Assembly: GCA_034437795.1 (NCBI GenBank)
Contig: DAOTTI010000120.1
Span: 1-32,876, forward strand
Length of the DNA stretch: 32,876 nucleotides
Source: DAOTTI01 sp034437795
GTDB taxonomy: Bacteria > Chloroflexota > UBA11872 > UBA12225
Reading direction: 5' to 3'
The notes beneath the pieces were generated by a model. It had not been told where the DNA came from. It made no database searches and worked only from the letters and a program-made list of their open reading frames with translations. Shown here in pieces: positions 7,803 to 15,673 of this stretch (position 1 is the stretch's first letter; each line of letters starts with the position of its first letter). The position numbers were made by a program, and so were the translations under genes.

Positions 7803-8654
7803 CTATGTCGAGGTTGGAGGGCGCTGGGCGCGGGGGCGCAGGCGCCCCAGCACGCCACGGATGACGATCGCCATCCCGGCCGCACCCTGCGCCGATGCCG
7901 CGACCACCGCCTCATGGGTCAGCACCTCCGGCTGCTCCGGCAGGGCCAGGTTGGCGATCAGGCTGAGCCCCAGGACCCGCAGCCCGCGGTGGCGAGCCAC
8001 CACCACCTCGGGGCAGGTGCTCATCCCGACGGCATCGGCGCCGATGGCCCGCAGAAAGGCCAGCTCCGCGCTGGTCTCGTAGCTCGGGCCGGCGACCATG
8101 GCGTAGACCCCTTCCTGCCAGGCCACGCGCGCCCCTTCCGCCACCTCCCTGGCCAGGCGGCGCAGGGTAGCGTCGTAGGCGCCGACCATCGCCAGGAAGC
8201 GTGGCCCCGCGGTCTCGTCGTTCGGCCCGCGCAGGGGGTGGAAGCCGGCCATGCCGGGCAGGAAGATGTGGTCCCGAATGATCATCAGGTCCCCGGCGCG
8301 AAAGGTGGGGTTGATGCCGCCGGCGGCGTTGGTGATGATCAGGACGGAGGCGCCCAGGGCAGCCAGCAGGCGCACGCCAAAGGTGACGGCCGCCATGTCG
8401 TGGCCCTCGTAGAAGTGGGCGCGACCCTGGAGGAGGGCGCAGACGGTGCCGCCGATCTCGCCGATCACCAGCTGCCCCGCGTGGCCCTCGACCGTCGTGG
8501 GCGGCATCCCGGGAATATCGGTATAGGGCACGGCAACTCGGTGGATGGCGCTATCCGCCAGCCCGCCAAGCCCGGAACCAAGCACGATCCCCACCGCCGG
8601 CACACGCGCGTCACGCGCGCGCACGGCCTGGACCGCACCGGCAAGCTCACTCAT
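7803..8654 (-). CDS. Purine nucleoside phosphorylase (trimeric class)
   Basis: Catalyses phosphorolysis of purine nucleosides to base and ribose-1-phosphate in the salvage pathway. The 283-aa length fits the trimeric PNP/MTAP class. Visible motifs are VGIVLGSGLGGLAD (phosphate loop), PGMPPTTVEGHAGQLVIG, GRAHFYEGHDM, ITNAAGGINPTFRAGDLM, GPSYETSAELAFLRAIGADA with GMSTCPEVVVARH, and LSLIANLA, whose Asn normally contacts the purine. EGH and NAAGG favour PNP over MTA phosphorylase. It converges on the Rieske gene with 25 bp between the stops. A short palindrome lies just upstream of its ATG. Confidence 0.93.
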   Translation of the reverse strand: MSELAGAVQAVRARDARVPAVGIVLGSGLGGLADSAIHRVAVPYTDIPGMPPTTVEGHAGQLVIGEIGGTVCALLQGRAHFYEGHDMAAVTFGVRLLAALGASVLIITNAAGGINPTFRAGDLMIIRDHIFLPGMAGFHPLRGPNDETAGPRFLAMVGAYDATLRRLAREVAEGARVAWQEGVYAMVAGPSYETSAELAFLRAIGADAVGMSTCPEVVVARHRGLRVLGLSLIANLALPEQPEVLTHEAVVAASAQGAAGMAIVIRGVLGRLRPRAQRPPTST

Positions 8655-8659
8655 GCCAC

Positions 8660-8673
8660 ACTATCGAGATAGT
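8660..8673. promoter_or_regulatory. Small palindrome immediately upstream of the PNP start
   Basis: ACTATC-GA-GATAGT is a perfect inverted repeat ending 5 bp before the PNP ATG. It contains -10-like hexamers on the minus strand (TACTAT, GATAGT). It could be an operator or simply an AT-rich promoter region; no -35 is obvious. Confidence 0.35.
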
Positions 8674-8805
8674 AGATGATGGGGAACGCGCCGCCCCGAC
8701 GCGGGGTCGCGGGGATACGGAGACGCGGAGAGGACTGAGAGGGAGCAGCGGCCGTCCCATCCGTCGCTGGCGCTCCGGAGGGGCATGACCGATTTCTCCA
8801 TGAGC

Positions 8806-8843
8806 GGAGCCCTCACCCTTACCCTCTCCCAGAGGGAGAGGGA
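8806..8843. repeat. CCCTCTCCC/GGGAGAGGG repeat copy
   Basis: Reads GGAGCCCTCACCCTTACC, then CCTCTCCCAGAGGGAGAGGG, the latter a near-perfect palindrome. It lies 28 bp downstream of the end of the recombinase gene, in the 217-bp gap upstream of PNP. It has the same sequence as copies at 19107-19147 and 29401-29440 but the opposite orientation. Confidence 0.8.
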
Positions 8844-8871
8844 AGCGTCAGTGGCCGTGGAAGCATCCAGG

Positions 8872-9900
8872 CTAAGACGCCGTTGCCTGGCGATAGATCA
8901 GTGTGGTCGAGATGCTGGCGTGGCCCAGGCGGCGCTGGACCTCCCGCAGCTGGGCGCCGGACCCCAGCAGGTGCGCGGCAAAGGAGTGCCGGATGGTGTG
9001 CGGGGTGAGCGGGCCGCGGATCCCCGCCTCCTGGGCGTAGCCTTTCACCAGCAGCCAGAAGCCCTGGCGCGTCAGGCGGTCGCCCCGATGATTAAGAAAG
9101 AGGGCCGGGCTGGGCCCGCTGCGCAGCAGCGCCGGCCGGCCCCGCATGAGGTAGGCTTCCAACGCCTCCCGCGCCGTCTCATCTAGCTGCAAGATCCGCT
9201 CGCGCCCCCCGCGGCCGACGCAGCGGACGGAACCGGCCACTCGGTCCAGGGAGGAGACGTCCAGGGACACCAGCTCAGAGACGCGCATGCCCGTGGCGTA
9301 GAGCACGGCGAACATGGCCCGATCCCGCAGCGCCTCCGGCGTCTGCCGCCTGGCCGGTGCCGCCAGCAGGCGCTCCACCTCTTCGCGGCTGATGGTCTTC
9401 GGGGCGACCCGTCCCACACGCGGGGAGCCGATCTGGAGCGCGGGGTTGGTCTTGATCTCGCCCCGCTGGCGCAGGAAGGCGAAGAATGACTTCACGGCCG
9501 CGAGCTTGCGCGCGCGCGACGCGGCCGAGTACTGCTTCTCTGTGAGCGACGCCACGAAGCCCAGGATGGTCACCGGCTCCACCGACCAGTCGTGGATCCC
9601 CTGCTGGGACAGATAGGCGCGGAACTGGCGCAGGTCGTTCCGGTAAGCGGAGCGGGTATTTGCGCTAAAGCGCTTCTCGACCAGCAGATGCTGCAGAAAG
9701 GCCTCGAGCTGCCGCTCCGTCTGCCGCTCGGCCGCCCCTTCGGCAGCGCCCGAGGCGGTCCCTTCGACCGGGCTCGGGGCGCGCGCCGGCGGGCTTGAGC
9801 CGGCGCTAGCCGGCCCGGCGCCGCCGCTCAGGGGCAGCCTGCCGGCCAGCAGGATGCCTCGTGGCCCTTCTGCCGCCGGCCGCTCCAGCGTTGGTGGCAT
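8872..9900 (-). CDS. Tyrosine recombinase, XerC/XerD-like, with atypical active site and short tail
   Basis: Site-specific recombinase of the XerC/D family (chromosome dimer resolution in the canonical members). The core-binding domain runs from about residue 64 (LEAFLQHLLVEKRFSANTRS) and the catalytic domain from 170 to the end. Catalytic Arg206 (ATGMRVSEL), His301 and Arg304 (HTIRHSFAAHLL), His327 (LGHASIST) and Tyr336 (LIYRQ) are all present. Three things are odd. The beta-hairpin Lys, normally GKG, is Arg (VGRGGRER). The protein stops six residues after the nucleophilic Tyr, so the usual C-terminal tail is missing. About 60 Ala/Pro-rich residues precede the core. The ATG at 9900 is chosen for its GAGGAG at 7-nt spacing; the frame stays open upstream to 10224 but reads through repeat sequence. 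No att or dif site is recognised. Confidence 0.85.
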   Translation of the reverse strand: MPPTLERPAAEGPRGILLAGRLPLSGGAGPASAGSSPPARAPSPVEGTASGAAEGAAERQTERQLEAFLQHLLVEKRFSANTRSAYRNDLRQFRAYLSQQGIHDWSVEPVTILGFVASLTEKQYSAASRARKLAAVKSFFAFLRQRGEIKTNPALQIGSPRVGRVAPKTISREEVERLLAAPARRQTPEALRDRAMFAVLYATGMRVSELVSLDVSSLDRVAGSVRCVGRGGRERILQLDETAREALEAYLMRGRPALLRSGPSPALFLNHRGDRLTRQGFWLLVKGYAQEAGIRGPLTPHTIRHSFAAHLLGSGAQLREVQRRLGHASISTTLIYRQATAS

Positions 9901-10153
9901 GATCGCGCTCCTCAGGTGCTCAGGTGGCTCTCCCGCCGCGCGGCCGCCGAGCAATGATGGCGAGTGAAGGAGGCGCCGGTGCAGGCCAGCCGCAGGGGGA
10001 GTGAATGACTTCACCCTTCTAACGCGCCGGCCACGCTTGCGCCTCCCGCCGCCAGGATCGCGCACCCGACATGGCTGGCAGCAGATGGCCCGCTCCCCTG
10101 GAAATGCGTCTCCTCTCCCTATGGTCGTCCCGCCCCTGGCAGGAACCCCGGGC

Positions 10154-10213
10154 CAGGGTAAGGGCTCCTTTCGTCCCCTCTCCCTGTGGGAGAGCGTTAG
10201 GGTCAGGGCTCCC
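10154..10213. repeat. CCCTCTCCC/GGGAGAGGG repeat copy with a partial second copy
   Basis: A partial tail (AGGGTAAGGGCTCCTT) precedes a near-complete copy, CCCCTCTCCCTGTGGGAGAG then CGTTAGGGTCAGGGCTCC. It lies in the 391-bp gap 9901-10291 between the recombinase start and the M20 peptidase stop. I see no gene in the rest of that gap. Confidence 0.75.
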
Positions 10214-10291
10214 CTTATGAACAATCAGGGCGAGCGCACTGGTTGAACCGGGGCTGCTCGCCCACACGTGGCCCTCTTCTGAGGAGACGCG

Positions 10292-11404
10292 TCAGGCCGC
10301 GGCCGTCACCAGCGCCAGCACCACCTGGCAGATCCTGGCCAGGCTCTCGACGGTGATGCACTCATCGACGCTGTGCGGTTTCTCGTAGCCGACGCCCAGG
10401 TTAACGGCCTGGATGCCGGCCGCGTTGAGCACGTTGGCGTCGCTCCCGCCGCCGGTCGGGACGAGCTGCGGTTCCAGCCCGCAGGCGCGCATAGCCGCGC
10501 CGGCCAGGCGGATGACCGGCGCGTCGTCGGGGATGCTGAAGGCGGAGTAGGCGCGCTCCACCTTCGCCTCCACCCGTGCCCCCAGCTCCTGCGCCGCGGC
10601 CTCCAGGCGCTCCAGCATGTGGCGGGTCTGCGCCTCCAGCTTGCCCTCGTCGCGGCTGCGCGCCTCGCCTTTCAGATACACCCGCTCAGGAACGACGTTG
10701 GAGGCGGTGCCGCCGGAGATGACGCCGAAGTTGGCAGTCGTCTCGTCGTCGATGCGCCCCAGGCGCATGGCCGCCAGGGCGCGGGCCGCCGCCACGAGGG
10801 CGCTGATCCCCTGCTCCGGCGCGACGCCGGCGTGCGCGGCCCGGCCGATGACCACCACCTCGATGGCGTTCTGGGCCGGCGCGCGGTGGACGATGGTGCC
10901 TACCGGCCCATGGCTGTCCAGGACCACCGCCTGTCTCGCCGCTAAGGCGGCCACGTCGAGCGCCTTGGCGCCTCGCAGCCCAGTCTCTTCCTGGACGGTA
11001 AAGACGATCTCCAGGGGCCGTGTTTCCAGGCCCAGCTCTTCTGCGCGGCGCAGCGCCTCCAGGATGGCGGTAATGCCGGCCTTGTCGTCGGCGGCCAGGA
11101 TCGTCTCCCCGCTGCTGCGAATGACGCCGCCGTCAATGACGGGCCGGATGCCGGTGCCGGGCTGGACGGTGTCCATGTGCGCGGCCAGGAGCAGGGGCGG
11201 GAGGCCGGCCAGGCGCCCGCGCCCCGGTCGCCGGCCAATCACGTTGCCGCCGGCGTCGCGCCCCGCTTCGACCCCACACTCGCGGAGCAGCCGCTCCAGC
11301 CTCTGGCCAATGGCCTCCTCCTGGCCGGATGGGCTGTCGATGCGGACGAGGTCAAAGAAGGTGTCGATCGCGCGCTGCTGGTCGATGGCGGGTATCATGG
11401 GCAT
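10292..11404 (-). CDS. M20-family metallopeptidase (PepT-like)
   Basis: A di-zinc cytosolic aminopeptidase or related deacylase of about 370 aa. Metal ligands are visible: AAHMDTV (His76, Asp78), ILAADDKAG (Asp106/Asp107), VQEETGLRGA (Glu139 catalytic, Glu140 ligand), VLDSHGP (Asp) and the C-terminal EKPHSVDE (His). The dimerisation (lid) domain sits between, with AAHAGVAPEQGISAL. PepT-like tripeptidases share these motifs and the TGGGSDAN block, but substrate is not certain. Starts at 11404 (ATGCCCATG) and 11398 are both possible. A perfect TATAAT lies 9 nt before 11404, favouring a nearly leaderless transcript. It is divergent from the polysaccharide operon with only 27 bp between starts. 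Confidence 0.88.
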   Translation of the reverse strand: MPMIPAIDQQRAIDTFFDLVRIDSPSGQEEAIGQRLERLLRECGVEAGRDAGGNVIGRRPGRGRLAGLPPLLLAAHMDTVQPGTGIRPVIDGGVIRSSGETILAADDKAGITAILEALRRAEELGLETRPLEIVFTVQEETGLRGAKALDVAALAARQAVVLDSHGPVGTIVHRAPAQNAIEVVVIGRAAHAGVAPEQGISALVAAARALAAMRLGRIDDETTANFGVISGGTASNVVPERVYLKGEARSRDEGKLEAQTRHMLERLEAAAQELGARVEAKVERAYSAFSIPDDAPVIRLAGAAMRACGLEPQLVPTGGGSDANVLNAAGIQAVNLGVGYEKPHSVDECITVESLARICQVVLALVTAAA

Positions 11405-11410
11405 CACCCC

Positions 11411-11422
11411 GGCATTATAGTG
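11411..11422. promoter_or_regulatory. Overlapping divergent -10 boxes between M20 peptidase and glycosyltransferase
   Basis: On the minus strand TATAAT (11419-11414) precedes the peptidase ATG by 9 nt. On the plus strand TATAGT (11416-11421) precedes the glycosyltransferase GTG by 10 nt. The 10-mer GGCATTATAG is shared, in inverse orientation, with the divergent gap at 31318-31327. No clear -35 is seen for either direction. Confidence 0.5.
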
Positions 11423-11431
11423 GGGTGCACG

Positions 11432-12598
11432 GTGCTCATCGGCATTAACGCCCAGAAGCTGTTCGCCACGCAGGACTACCGCAACGCGGGGATCAGCCGG
11501 TACATCGGGGGGCTGGTCAGGCACCTCCCCCGGCTGCCTGGTGACGAGCGGTACCTGCTGTACACCGGCCCGCACGTGCGCGCCTGGCCTGACCTGGAGA
11601 GCGCGCGGCTGCGGATCGCCTCGACCCGGCTGCCCACCACTCACCCCGTGCTGCGCATCCTGTGGGAGCAGACGGCGCTCGCGGCCCTGGCCGCACGTGA
11701 CGGGATCGACCTGCTGCACTGCCCGCAGAACGTCCGCCCCCTGGGGGCGACGGTTGCGGTGGTCGTCACCATCCACGACCTCACCTTCATTCGCTATCCC
11801 GATCGCTTTGACCCGTTGCGACGACGGTACCTGGCTACCTTCACGCGGTATTCCGCCCGCCACGCGGCGCGCGTCCTGGCCGACTCGGACGCCACGCGGC
11901 GCGACGTGGTGGCCGCCTTTGGCCTCCCCGCCGATCGCGTTCACGTGGTCTATCCGGGGGTGGACGAGGACTTCCGGCCCTACGACCCGCGCCACCCGGC
12001 CGACCGCAAGGCGCTGCAGGCGTTCCGCGCCCGGCACCAGCTGCCGGAACGGTTCATCCTCTACCTGGGCACGCTGGAGCCGCGCAAGAACGTGGACCGG
12101 CTGGTCCTGGCCTATGGACGCCTGGCGGCGGCCGGCCTGCCGCATTTCCTGGTCCTGGCGGGGGGCAAAGGGTGGAACTACCAGGCCATCTTCCGCGCCA
12201 TTGAGCAGCAGGGCCTCCAGGACCGCGTCATCGTGGCCGGGTACGTGGCCCGCGCGGAGCAACCCCTCTGGTACAATGCCGCCGACTTATTCGTTTATCC
12301 CTCCCAGTACGAGGGCTTCGGCTTGCCGCCGCTGGAAGCCATGGCATGCGGCGTGCCGGTAGTCACGTCCGACACCTCGTCCCTGCCGGAGGTGGTGGGG
12401 ACCGCCGGCGCGACCGTGGATCCCGGCGATGTGGAGGCACTCACAGAGACCATGCGGGCGGTGCTGAGTGACGGCGCGCGGGCGGCGGCCATGCGTGCCC
12501 AGGGCCTGCGACAGGCTGCCAGATTTACCTGGCAGGCTGCCGCTGCAAGCTGCCTGGCTGCCTATCGAGCGGCCGCAGACGACCGGCATCGGGCATGA
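11432..12598 (+). CDS. Glycosyltransferase family 4 (mannosyltransferase-like), polysaccharide locus
   Basis: Transfers a sugar from a nucleotide donor to a growing lipid-linked glycan, on the cytoplasmic face. The 388-aa GT-B fold starts LIGINAQKLFATQDYRNAGI and has IHDLTFIRYPDRF, the donor-domain start FILYLGTLEPRKNVDRLVLA and the conserved SQYEGFGLPPLEAMACGVPV with the E-x7-E pair. GTG at 11432 is chosen because the family begins with LIGIN; GTG 11420 is an alternative. Its stop overlaps the next start (ATGA), so the two genes are translationally coupled. Substrate is unknown. Confidence 0.9.
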   Translation: MLIGINAQKLFATQDYRNAGISRYIGGLVRHLPRLPGDERYLLYTGPHVRAWPDLESARLRIASTRLPTTHPVLRILWEQTALAALAARDGIDLLHCPQNVRPLGATVAVVVTIHDLTFIRYPDRFDPLRRRYLATFTRYSARHAARVLADSDATRRDVVAAFGLPADRVHVVYPGVDEDFRPYDPRHPADRKALQAFRARHQLPERFILYLGTLEPRKNVDRLVLAYGRLAAAGLPHFLVLAGGKGWNYQAIFRAIEQQGLQDRVIVAGYVARAEQPLWYNAADLFVYPSQYEGFGLPPLEAMACGVPVVTSDTSSLPEVVGTAGATVDPGDVEALTETMRAVLSDGARAAAMRAQGLRQAARFTWQAAAASCLAAYRAAADDRHRA

Positions 12599-14181
12599 AC
12601 GCGTCCCCGGTGCTGCCGGCCGAGCCTGCGGCGTCGACCGGCGCGACGACCCGACCCGGCGCAGGGGCGCTTGCCTCCGGCGCGCCCACCGCCAGCGCGC
12701 CGGAGGGTCCGGCCGCAGCGGCTACGGCCGGGGCCCTGCGCCGGTCGAGAGCGCGCGCGGTTCGCGCCAAGCTGCGGGCCAGGCTGGCGTACTTTGTCGG
12801 AGACGTCATCCTCATCCACTTCGGCTTTCTCCTGGCCTACTGGCTGCGCTACGAGCTGCGACTGTGGCCGGAGCTGGGGGAGTTCTTCGACGCGCCCTTC
12901 AGCGCCTATTACCTCGCCGAAGGAGTGCTCCTGGCGGTGGTGCTCTCCGTCTTTGCCCAGCGCGGGCTCTACCGCCTGAAGCGCACCACCCAGTGGCTGG
13001 ACGAAGCGGGGATCATCTTCTTTGGCTCAACGGCAGGCATCTCCGTGCTGGTGATGGTCTTCTACCTGTTCCGCCCGGGCGTGACCTCGCGGGCCATGCT
13101 GTTCTACGCCTGGGTGATCATCATGGCCGTCTTAAGCCTGGAGCGCCTGGCCATCCGCCTGGTGCTGGCCCAGCGCCGCAAGCGGGGCATCGGGCTGTCC
13201 CGCGTGCTGGTCGTCGGGGGCGGGCAGATCGGCAAGTGGATCATGCAGCAGATCGCTGTGCGGCCGGGGCTGGGCTATGTCCTGGCCGGCTTCTGCGACG
13301 ACGTGGCCTGGCAGCAGCAGGTCTCGTTCGGGCGCTTCCCCTGCCTGGGGGCCGTCAGCGATCTGGAGCAGGTGCTGGCGCGGCACCAGATCGATGAGGT
13401 GGTGATCGCCCTGCCGTCGGCGGAGCACCAGCGCATCCTGGACATCGTGGCCCTGTGCCGGCGGAACGAGGTCGGGTTCCGCTTGGTGCCGGATACGTTC
13501 GACCTGACCCTGGGGACGCTGGAGGTGGACCAACTGGCCGGCATCCCCTTGATTGGCCTGCGCGAGCCGGCCCTGCATGGGTTCAACCGCGCCATCAAGC
13601 GGACCATCGACATCCTGGTCTCGGCCGCGGCCTTGATCGTCGCCGCGCCCATCATGCTGCTGGTGGCCGTGGCGGTCAAGCTGGATAGTCCGGGGCCGGT
13701 CTTCCTGCCCCAGGAGCGGGTGGGCAAGAACGGCAAGGTGTTCCGCATCTATAAGGTGCGCTCGATGTACCAGGACGCCGACCGGCGTCTGAAAGACCTG
13801 CTGCATCGCAACGAAGCCGGCGGGCCGATCTTCAAGATGAAGGACGACCCGCGACGGACCAGAGTGGGCAAGCTCATCCGGCGCCTGAGCCTGGACGAGG
13901 TGCCTCAACTCTGGAATGTCCTGGTCGGCGACATGAGTCTCGTCGGCCCGCGCCCGCCCCTGCCGCACGAGGTGGAGCAGTACGACGATTGGCAGCGCCG
14001 CCGCCTGGAGGTCGTGCCCGGCCTGACGGGGCTGTGGCAGGTCAATGGCCGGAGCGACCTCCCGTTCGACGAGATGGTGATGCTCGACCTGTTCTACATC
14101 GAGAACTGGTCGCTCGCGCTGGACCTGAAGATTATTCTCCAGACCATTCCGGCCGTGCTCAGCATGCGCGGCGCCTATTAA
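12595..14181 (+). CDS. Polyprenyl glycosylphosphotransferase initiating exopolysaccharide synthesis
   Basis: Moves a sugar-1-phosphate from a nucleotide donor to undecaprenyl phosphate, the first step of exopolysaccharide assembly (WbaP/GumD-type). The 528-aa protein has an Ala-rich N-terminus, about four membrane helices between residues 60 and 195, a Rossmann-like central domain (RVLVVGGGQIGKWIMQQ), one further membrane segment (IDILVSAAALIVAAPIMLL), and the catalytic domain. The last includes RVGKNGKVFRIYKVRSM, LDEVPQLWNVLVGDMSLVGP, PGLTGLWQVNGRSDL and YIENWSLALDLKII. Length and order match the long subfamily. It overlaps the preceding gene by 4 bp. Confidence 0.95.
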   Translation: MNASPVLPAEPAASTGATTRPGAGALASGAPTASAPEGPAAAATAGALRRSRARAVRAKLRARLAYFVGDVILIHFGFLLAYWLRYELRLWPELGEFFDAPFSAYYLAEGVLLAVVLSVFAQRGLYRLKRTTQWLDEAGIIFFGSTAGISVLVMVFYLFRPGVTSRAMLFYAWVIIMAVLSLERLAIRLVLAQRRKRGIGLSRVLVVGGGQIGKWIMQQIAVRPGLGYVLAGFCDDVAWQQQVSFGRFPCLGAVSDLEQVLARHQIDEVVIALPSAEHQRILDIVALCRRNEVGFRLVPDTFDLTLGTLEVDQLAGIPLIGLREPALHGFNRAIKRTIDILVSAAALIVAAPIMLLVAVAVKLDSPGPVFLPQERVGKNGKVFRIYKVRSMYQDADRRLKDLLHRNEAGGPIFKMKDDPRRTRVGKLIRRLSLDEVPQLWNVLVGDMSLVGPRPPLPHEVEQYDDWQRRRLEVVPGLTGLWQVNGRSDLPFDEMVMLDLFYIENWSLALDLKIILQTIPAVLSMRGAY

Positions 14182-14310
14182 ACAGTTCAAATTAAACAGT
14201 TTAACGTTCAAGGTTCAAAGTTCAAAGTTCAACGTGCTGCGTTGGAATGTGACGACTGCTGCCTGAAGACCCTGGACCTTGAATGGTGGACCCTTCACCT
14301 TGAACCGCTC
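14182..14310. repeat. NGTTCAA heptad array and inverted CCTTGAA copies
   Basis: Four tandem 7-bp units (CGTTCAA, GGTTCAA, AGTTCAA, AGTTCAA) occupy 14204-14231, with a further GTTCAA at 14185. CCTTGAA occurs inverted at 14277-14283 and 14299-14305, so the interval can fold back. It lies between two genes of the polysaccharide operon and resembles the heptads at 4092-4121. Confidence 0.7.
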
Positions 14311-15498
14311 ATGAAACTGGCCATCGTCCACGATTACCTAAATCAGATGGGCGGCGCGGAGCGGGTGCTGCTGGTGCTGCACGAGCTGTATCCGGACGCC
14401 CCGATCTACACGTCCATCTACGCCCCGAACCGCGTGGACCCCGCGTTCCGGCGCATGGATATCCGCGCCAGCTTCATGCAGCGCCTGCCGCTGGTGCACA
14501 CCCACCACCAGGCCTTCCTCCCCCTGTTCCCCTTCGCCTTCGAGAGCCTGGACCTGCGGGCCTATGACGTGGTGCTGAGCATGAGCAGCGGCTGGGCCAA
14601 AAACGTCCTGACGCGCCCGGAGACGTGCCACATCTGCTACTGCCTGACGCCGATGCGGTTCGGCTGGAACTTCAATGAGTACGTGGCGCGGGAGCCGGTA
14701 GCGGGCTGGCAGCGGGCCGCGCTCCTCCCGATCATGACCGCCCTCCGCCTATGGGACGTGGCCGGCGCGAACCGCGTGGACTACTTTGCCGCCATCTCCA
14801 CGGTGGTGGCGCGGCGCATCCGCAAGTTCTACCGCCGTGAGGCGACGGTGATCCACCCGCCGGTCGATACGTCGCGGTACGCCTACCGCGCCGCCGACGA
14901 CGCCGAGGAGCCCAACGGCCGGGTGGAGGGCGGCTATGTGCTCGTCGTCTCCCGCCTGGTCCCCTACAAGCGCGTCGACCTGGCGATCGAGGCCTGCAAC
15001 CGGCTGAAGCTGCCCTTGAAGATCCTGGGAGACGGCCGCGACCGGCCGCGCCTGGAGCGAATGGCCGGCCCCACTGTCGAGTTTCTCGGCTTCGTAGATG
15101 ACGCGACCAAGCGGCACTACCTGTACGGCTGTCGCGCCTTCATCTTCCCCGGCGAGGAAGACTTTGGGATTGCGCCCCTGGAGGCGATGGCCGCGGGCCG
15201 GCCGGTGGTGGCCTACGCCGCCGGCGGCGCGCTGGACACGGTGATCGATGGCCAGACCGGCGTGCTCTTCGCCGAGCCCTCAGCAGAGGCCCTGGCCGCG
15301 GCCCTGGAGCGGGCGCTGGCGTGCTCCTGGGACCGCGCCGCCGTGGCCGCCCACGCCGCCCGGTTCAGCGTAGAGACGTTTAAGACGCAGCTCAGTGGCT
15401 TTGTGGCCGCAAAGGTGGCCGAGTTCCGCGCTAGCGCCGGCAGCGCGCGACTGGACCGGCTGGCGAGCCCGCCGGCCCACGCCGGCGCCGTCCTGTGA
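14311..15498 (+). CDS. Glycosyltransferase family 4, polysaccharide locus
   Basis: A 395-aa GT-B glycosyltransferase expected to add a sugar to the lipid-linked repeat unit. The N-terminal domain begins MKLAIVHDYLNQMGGAERVL, characteristic of GT4 enzymes, and includes SMSSGWAKNV and CHICYCLTPMRFGW. The donor-binding domain starts at VLVVSRLVPYKRVDLAIEA, and EEDFGIAPLEAMAAGRPVV carries the E-x7-E motif. An open frame begins at 14242 but is repeat-derived, so the ATG at 14311 is the start. No strong RBS is visible. Sugar specificity is unknown. Confidence 0.92.
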   Translation: MKLAIVHDYLNQMGGAERVLLVLHELYPDAPIYTSIYAPNRVDPAFRRMDIRASFMQRLPLVHTHHQAFLPLFPFAFESLDLRAYDVVLSMSSGWAKNVLTRPETCHICYCLTPMRFGWNFNEYVAREPVAGWQRAALLPIMTALRLWDVAGANRVDYFAAISTVVARRIRKFYRREATVIHPPVDTSRYAYRAADDAEEPNGRVEGGYVLVVSRLVPYKRVDLAIEACNRLKLPLKILGDGRDRPRLERMAGPTVEFLGFVDDATKRHYLYGCRAFIFPGEEDFGIAPLEAMAAGRPVVAYAAGGALDTVIDGQTGVLFAEPSAEALAAALERALACSWDRAAVAAHAARFSVETFKTQLSGFVAAKVAEFRASAGSARLDRLASPPAHAGAVL

Positions 15499-15673
15499 TC
15501 GCGCAGGGCGGCGGGCCAGTGGGGGGCAGCCATGGGTATCCTCTAGCGCCGTGAGGGTGGCGCGGGCCGGAGACCGGCCGCTGCGCCGGTACGGCCGATA
15601 CTGCGCCGGCTGAGCGGCCGGCATGGCGCGGACGGGCCGGCCGCGACGCGGACGCCGCGGTAAGGATCAGGGC

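Noticed and set aside
8872..10224. Extension of the recombinase upstream to 10224
   Set aside because: The extra 108 codons run through a repeat copy and low-complexity sequence, and the GAGGAG-ATG at 9900 is a good start.
10292..12262. A 656-codon minus-strand frame
   Set aside because: The upstream 286 codons are antisense to the glycosyltransferase and lack family similarity; the M20 peptidase starts at 11404 or 11398.
14204..14231. GGTTCAA units resembling tRNA T-loops
   Set aside because: They are tandem heptads with no acceptor or anticodon stems nearby.
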